Shown here: positions 60,554 through 64,000 of the stretch, piece after piece
How positions within the stretch are numbered: the first letter of the stretch is position 1
How the letters are laid out: each line of letters opens with the position of its first letter
The notes under the pieces: generated by a model
Databases searched by the model: none
Told to the model about the DNA's origin: nothing
Seen by the model: the letters and a program-made list of their open reading frames with translations, nothing else
Assembly: GCF_005938085.1 (NCBI RefSeq)
Contig: NZ_SMZK01000002.1
Coordinates: 372,001 to 436,000 of the forward strand
Reading direction: 5' to 3'
DNA: 64,000 bases
Source of the DNA: Haloterrigena sp. H1
GTDB lineage: Archaea > Halobacteriota > Halobacteria > Halobacteriales > Natrialbaceae
Position numbers and translations under genes: made by a program

Positions 60554-61342
60554 TTAGGTAGAGGAGAGTTTTCGACTGGCAAGTGCGAGGACAAGCATGA
60601 CGACGATGAGCACGACAGAGAGTGCGTTGATTGTCGGGGTCAGCCCCGTTCTGAGCATCGTGTAGATGACGACCGGGACGGTGCTGGTGCCCGGCGAGAT
60701 GAGGAACTGAGTCGCGGTGAACTCGCCGAACGAGACGACGAACGCAATGAACGCGCCCGCCAGGATGGCTGGCGAGATGATGGGACCAGTTACGTGCCGG
60801 AACGTCGTCACCGGATCCGCACCAAGAACACGCGAGGCACGCTCGAGGTCCCGATCATAGGTGAGCAGTTCCGAACGCACTAACAAGAACACGTACGGAA
60901 GCGACAGCACCGTGTGTCCGAGGATGAGCGCCGGCAAGCCCGATGGTAGCTGGATGGTGCTGAAGTAGCGGACGAGCGCGATCCCCGTGATGACAGGCGA
61001 GATGATCATCGGGAGGAGCATGACCGTCGAGATTTGCTCCTTGTAGGGGAACTCCCCGCGGACGAAGCCGATAGCGGCGATCGTCCCGGTGATGGCAGAT
61101 AGGACCGCCGATGCCGTCGCGACGATCAGGCTCACCGTGAGCGCGTTGAGCAGTCGTTGGTCAGCCAGCAACTCCGTATACCACTTGAACGAGACGCCCT
61201 CCTGTGGAATCGCCGGAAAGTTCTGTGGCGTAAACGACGTCAGAATGACGATCAGGACCGGCAACAAGAGGAAGGCGAACACGACCGTGATGAGCGCACG
61301 GAACGTGAGCCCCTGAACTCGCTCCGACGTGCTCGTGCTCAT
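60554..61342 (-). CDS. ABC transporter permease, spermidine/putrescine type (PotC-like)
   Basis: The 262-aa membrane protein has six helices and an EAA loop (LERASRVLGADPVTTFRHVT). Met 61342 overlaps the upstream permease stop by four bases (ATGA); the 93 codons before it are non-homologous. It is the last gene of a four-gene operon in the order binding protein, ATPase, PotB-like, PotC-like. Substrate is inferred from the family only. Confidence 0.85.
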   Translation of the reverse strand: MSTSTSERVQGLTFRALITVVFAFLLLPVLIVILTSFTPQNFPAIPQEGVSFKWYTELLADQRLLNALTVSLIVATASAVLSAITGTIAAIGFVRGEFPYKEQISTVMLLPMIISPVITGIALVRYFSTIQLPSGLPALILGHTVLSLPYVFLLVRSELLTYDRDLERASRVLGADPVTTFRHVTGPIISPAILAGAFIAFVVSFGEFTATQFLISPGTSTVPVVIYTMLRTGLTPTINALSVVLIVVMLVLALASRKLSST

Positions 61343-62202
61343 ATGTTCCCGAGCACCTCCTGGAGGTCGAACAGCGTGTTGAACACGAACAGGAGCCCGA
61401 CGAGCAAGACGGTGTACACGATCGCCAGCGCCGAGGCGAACTGGATGTTGAAGTTCTCCAGGAACGCCTGTGCGATGACGTTCGCGATCATGGTCTGTTT
61501 CGGGCCGCCAAGCACAGCTGGGCCGAGGAACGATCCGGCCGCGAGAATGAACACGATAAGACCGGCAGCGACCAGTCCTGGAAGGCTCAGCGGGAAGATG
61601 ACTTTGGCGACGGTTCGCCACTTTCCGGCGCCGAGCACGCGCGAAGCGTTGACCAGTTCTTCATCGATGGCGTTCAACGAGTTGTAGATCGGCAACACGG
61701 CGAACGGCAGGTAGACGTTCGCGAGGCCGATGATGACGGCCGGAGTGGTAAACAGCAGGTCCGTTTCGAACCCGGTCAAGTCGGCCAGCGGACCGGCCGG
61801 CGACAGGAACAGCAGGATGCCGAAGTACCGGACGATGTACGCGATCCACAGCGGAACGATGATCAGAATCATCGCTGCGCGGACGCGCTCGGTGCTGAAC
61901 GCGAGGAAGTACGACAGCATGTACGCCAACGCGAGCGTGACGACGGTCGTGACGAACCCATAGAGGAACGATCGAATGAACGCGTCCACGTAGATCCCGT
62001 TCATCACACGCCAGTAGGATTCAAATGGCGCCGTTGACCCGAGGCTCAGGCTCTCCGGGATTAACAACAGGATCGGCAGGACGAAGAACAGGCCGACGAA
62101 CCCGAGTCCGAACAGCGCCAGGTGTCGGTTGGCGATCCGTCCTTCCAGCCCTTCGCCGATGATATGTGTCACTCTGCTCAGACCGCCCCGTTGGACGCTC
62201 AT
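61339..62202 (-). CDS. ABC transporter permease, spermidine/putrescine type (PotB-like)
   Basis: The 287-aa protein has six helices and EAA-loop sequence ELVNASRVLGAGKWRTVAKV. N-terminal MSVQRGGLSRVTHIIGEGLE is cytoplasmic. It overlaps the ATPase gene by four bases and the following permease by four, so the operon is tightly coupled. Confidence 0.87.
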   Translation of the reverse strand: MSVQRGGLSRVTHIIGEGLEGRIANRHLALFGLGFVGLFFVLPILLLIPESLSLGSTAPFESYWRVMNGIYVDAFIRSFLYGFVTTVVTLALAYMLSYFLAFSTERVRAAMILIIVPLWIAYIVRYFGILLFLSPAGPLADLTGFETDLLFTTPAVIIGLANVYLPFAVLPIYNSLNAIDEELVNASRVLGAGKWRTVAKVIFPLSLPGLVAAGLIVFILAAGSFLGPAVLGGPKQTMIANVIAQAFLENFNIQFASALAIVYTVLLVGLLFVFNTLFDLQEVLGNI

Positions 62203-63242
62203 AGGACGATCACCCGGTCAGCCGGGAACCTGAAGTAGACGTCGTCATCGACATCAATGTCCGGGAACCGTGTGGTGTGTGCAAGCGCCGTCGACCCGTC
62301 TTCGAGTGCGGCCGACACCTCCGCACGGTTTCCGAGGTTCGCGATATCGGTCACAGTCGCGCTGAACTCGTTTTCGGCCTCTGTCGGCTCGAGGCACACC
62401 TCGATGTCTTCCGGACGGACGTACAGTGAGACGGATTGATCGTCGTCGATGTTCGAATCGGGGAGCGTGATCCGCTTCGCATCGTTGTAGACGACAGCCT
62501 GTCCATTCTCGTGGGTGACGGTGCCGGTGAACTGCGTGGACTTGCCGACGAACTCCGCGACGAACGGGGTGGCTGGGGACTCGTAGATCCGCTCAGGGCT
62601 GTCGATCTGCTGCGCCTGGCCGTCGTTGAGGACGACGACCTTATCTGACATCGACAGCGCGTCCTCCTGGTCGTGGGTGACGTACAGCGTCGTGACGTTG
62701 ACCTCGCGCTGAATGCGATTGAGCCAGCCACGCATCTCTTCACGGAGGACCCGATCGAGGCCCGTGAGGGGTTCGTCGAGCAGGAGGATGTCGGGCTCGT
62801 AGGCAAGCGAGCGAGCGAGCGAGACGCGCTGTTGTTGCCCTCCGGAGAGTTCGCCCGGCTTGTGATCGCCGTGGTCGGGCATATCGACGAGCTCGAGCGA
62901 CTCCTCGACGCGCTCTTCGACGTCGGCCGCCGAGTAGCCGTGCATCTTCAGCCCGTAGGCGATGTTCTCCCGGACGGTCATGTGGGGAAACAGCGCCGTC
63001 GACTGGAACGCCATCCCGATGTTGCGCTTCTCGGGTGGGAGGTCCGTCACGTCCGTCCCGCGAAGGCGAATGCGCCCATCGGTTGGTTCGACGAGACCGG
63101 CGATCGCGTGTAACGTGGTCGATTTCCCACAGCCGGAGGGGCCGAGCAATGTGACGAACTCTCCTTCCTCGATTCGAAAGGAGAGGTCATCGACGGCGCA
63201 GAGATCCCCGTAGTACTTCGTGAAGTTTTCTACTTCGAGCAT
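62199..63242 (-). CDS. ABC transporter ATPase, spermidine/putrescine type (PotA-like)
   Basis: The 347-aa ATPase has Walker A GPSGCGKST, signature LSGGQQQRVSLARSLAYEPD, Walker B LLLDEPLTGLD and switch YVTHDQEDALSMSD. Residues after about 235 form a TOBE domain (TGTVTHENGQAVVYN, SLYVRPEDIEVCL). Its start is six bases after the binding-protein stop. MalK-, Pot- and Fbp-type ATPases look alike, so the class is set by the PotD-like binding protein. Confidence 0.87.
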   Translation of the reverse strand: MLEVENFTKYYGDLCAVDDLSFRIEEGEFVTLLGPSGCGKSTTLHAIAGLVEPTDGRIRLRGTDVTDLPPEKRNIGMAFQSTALFPHMTVRENIAYGLKMHGYSAADVEERVEESLELVDMPDHGDHKPGELSGGQQQRVSLARSLAYEPDILLLDEPLTGLDRVLREEMRGWLNRIQREVNVTTLYVTHDQEDALSMSDKVVVLNDGQAQQIDSPERIYESPATPFVAEFVGKSTQFTGTVTHENGQAVVYNDAKRITLPDSNIDDDQSVSLYVRPEDIEVCLEPTEAENEFSATVTDIANLGNRAEVSAALEDGSTALAHTTRFPDIDVDDDVYFRFPADRVIVL

Positions 63243-63248
63243 TGGGGG

Positions 63249-64000
63249 TTAGTTCTGTTTGATGGTGTCGAGTCGCTGGGTCCACTCGTCCTCTTTCGGC
63301 AGTACCGCATCCCAGTCCCGGAAGGCCAGATCCTCGGCGGGCGCGTAGTCGGGGAGCTCCTGCATCGAACTCGGCGGGTTCTTGACCTGAACGGTGTAGT
63401 TCATCCCTTCGGAGAGAGACAGGAGGTTCTCCCGCTGGTAGGTATGATTGAGCAGCTCGTGGGCTGCCTCCTTGTTTTCTGTTCCTTTGACGATGGCGAG
63501 GTTGTCGGACCACCCCATCGCACCCTCCTCGGGGATGACGTACTCGATGTTGTCGTAGCCCTCGTTTTGCAGCGCGAGCACGCGGCCGCCCCAGGCCTCA
63601 CAGATCCACGCGTTCTCTTGGCGGAGGTAGCGAATCGATGTCGCGCCGTCGCCCCAGTAGGCGAAGACGTTTTGATTCTCCTCACGCGCCTGCTCGAACA
63701 TCGTGTCTGTTTTCTCTTCGTCATCCGGGACCTCGTTGATGTTGAGCCCCGCTGCAGCTGCAGCGTTCGACAACCGGTCGATCGTCCGGTCGATGAGAGA
63801 CACTTTTCCTTCGTATGCGGGGTCAAGAAGTGCGTCCCATGACGTGAGTTCGCCATCGACCTTGTCCGTATTGTATGCAAAGCCCGTCGCGCCGTTCTCG
63901 CGGATAAGGCCTATAGTGTCCTCGCCGTTCATGTTGAACGACAGCGTCCGCGCCGACTCCTTGATGTTCTTCTCGTAGTTCGGAACCTGCGAGAGATCGA
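63249..64000 (-). CDS. Substrate-binding protein, PotD-like (N-terminus outside the window)
   Basis: The open frame runs without a stop to base 64000 (DLSQVPNYEKNIKESARTLS then FNMNGE), so ATG 63932 is internal and the gene continues beyond the edge. Visible residues fit periplasmic-type polyamine-binding proteins: GATGFAYNTDKVDGELTSWD, LLDPAYEGKVSLIDR, VFAYWGDGATSIRYL, EEGAMGWSDNLAIVKGTENK. In PotD the acidic pocket residues bind the amines; the ligand here is unproved. Lipid anchoring cannot be judged without the start. Confidence 0.88.
   Translation of the reverse strand, partial: DLSQVPNYEKNIKESARTLSFNMNGEDTIGLIRENGATGFAYNTDKVDGELTSWDALLDPAYEGKVSLIDRTIDRLSNAAAAAGLNINEVPDDEEKTDTMFEQAREENQNVFAYWGDGATSIRYLRQENAWICEAWGGRVLALQNEGYDNIEYVIPEEGAMGWSDNLAIVKGTENKEAAHELLNHTYQRENLLSLSEGMNYTVQVKNPPSSMQELPDYAPAEDLAFRDWDAVLPKEDEWTQRLDTIKQN

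Noticed and set aside
1..64000. CRISPR array, rRNA or tRNA genes, replication origin
   Set aside because: I saw no regularly spaced direct repeats, no recognisable rRNA or tRNA sequence and no cdc6/orc gene.

Overview
The window is haloarchaeal chromosomal or megaplasmid DNA. The evidence is GC-rich coding with strongly acidic proteins, archaeal TATA boxes placed for leaderless or near-leaderless starts, Tat-dependent lipoprotein signals (twin Arg followed by a lipobox Cys), haloarchaeal regulator types (Tfx, HTH-10/Bat-like) and IS200/IS605- and IS630-type elements. The mixture resembles Natrialbales or related Halobacteria, but the sequence alone does not fix the genus. No rRNA, tRNA or CRISPR array was seen.

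Layout. 1-3.5 kb: a frameshifted TnpB remnant, an Mrr-type nuclease gene with a small upstream ORF, a 1-Cys peroxiredoxin, and the decayed tail of a second Mrr-like gene. 3.6-9.3 kb: a sulfur/persulfide module made of a BASS-family transporter, persulfide dioxygenase-rhodanese, DUF1641 protein, sulfide:quinone oxidoreductase, and a winged-helix/tandem-rhodanese fusion that may be its regulator. 9.6-13 kb: a graveyard with a TRAP permease truncated by an IS1341-type element (TnpB plus a divergent 46-aa ORF), a proline dehydrogenase fragment and an IS1595 fragment. 14-17.3 kb: a tungstate/molybdate ABC importer divergent from a Tfx regulator. 18.2-23.5 kb: MFS transporter, GH15 glycosidase, shortened XdhC-like protein, zinc alcohol dehydrogenase. 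23.7-31.8 kb: an IS630 copy abutting a YHS-domain permease, a CDF cation exporter, YeeE/YedE half-transporters and a membrane phosphoesterase. 31.9-35 kb: a cytochrome b/Moco oxidoreductase fusion and a beta-propeller lipoprotein, separated by a palindrome-ended non-autonomous element.

35.3-46.8 kb is the metabolic centrepiece: a complete three-subunit acetone-carboxylase-type operon (beta, alpha, gamma) followed by an acyl-CoA ligase and a VOC protein, two regulatory genes, and a second, closely similar alpha subunit standing alone. The inferred route is ketone + CO2/bicarbonate to a beta-keto acid, then CoA activation. 47.2-51.3 kb: OsmC, a small zinc-ribbon protein, and a thiamin-salvage operon (TenA with active-site Cys, TenA with Glu, a sodium symporter, and a 41-aa membrane peptide). 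51.8-58.3 kb: zinc homeostasis, with a COG0523 GTPase convergent to a znuA-znuC-znuB operon that also carries a small protein and an FAD enzyme; ZnuA has an extra inserted domain, and a palindrome overlaps its promoter. 58.5-64 kb: a threonine-synthase-family enzyme, a hypothetical protein and a spermidine/putrescine-type ABC importer whose binding protein runs off the right edge.

The strongest leads are the duplicated acetone carboxylase alpha subunit, the winged-helix/rhodanese fusion, the TnpB lacking the usual RuvC glutamate, the ZnuA insertion, several unlisted tiny genes, and an about 80-bp intergenic repeat found twice.
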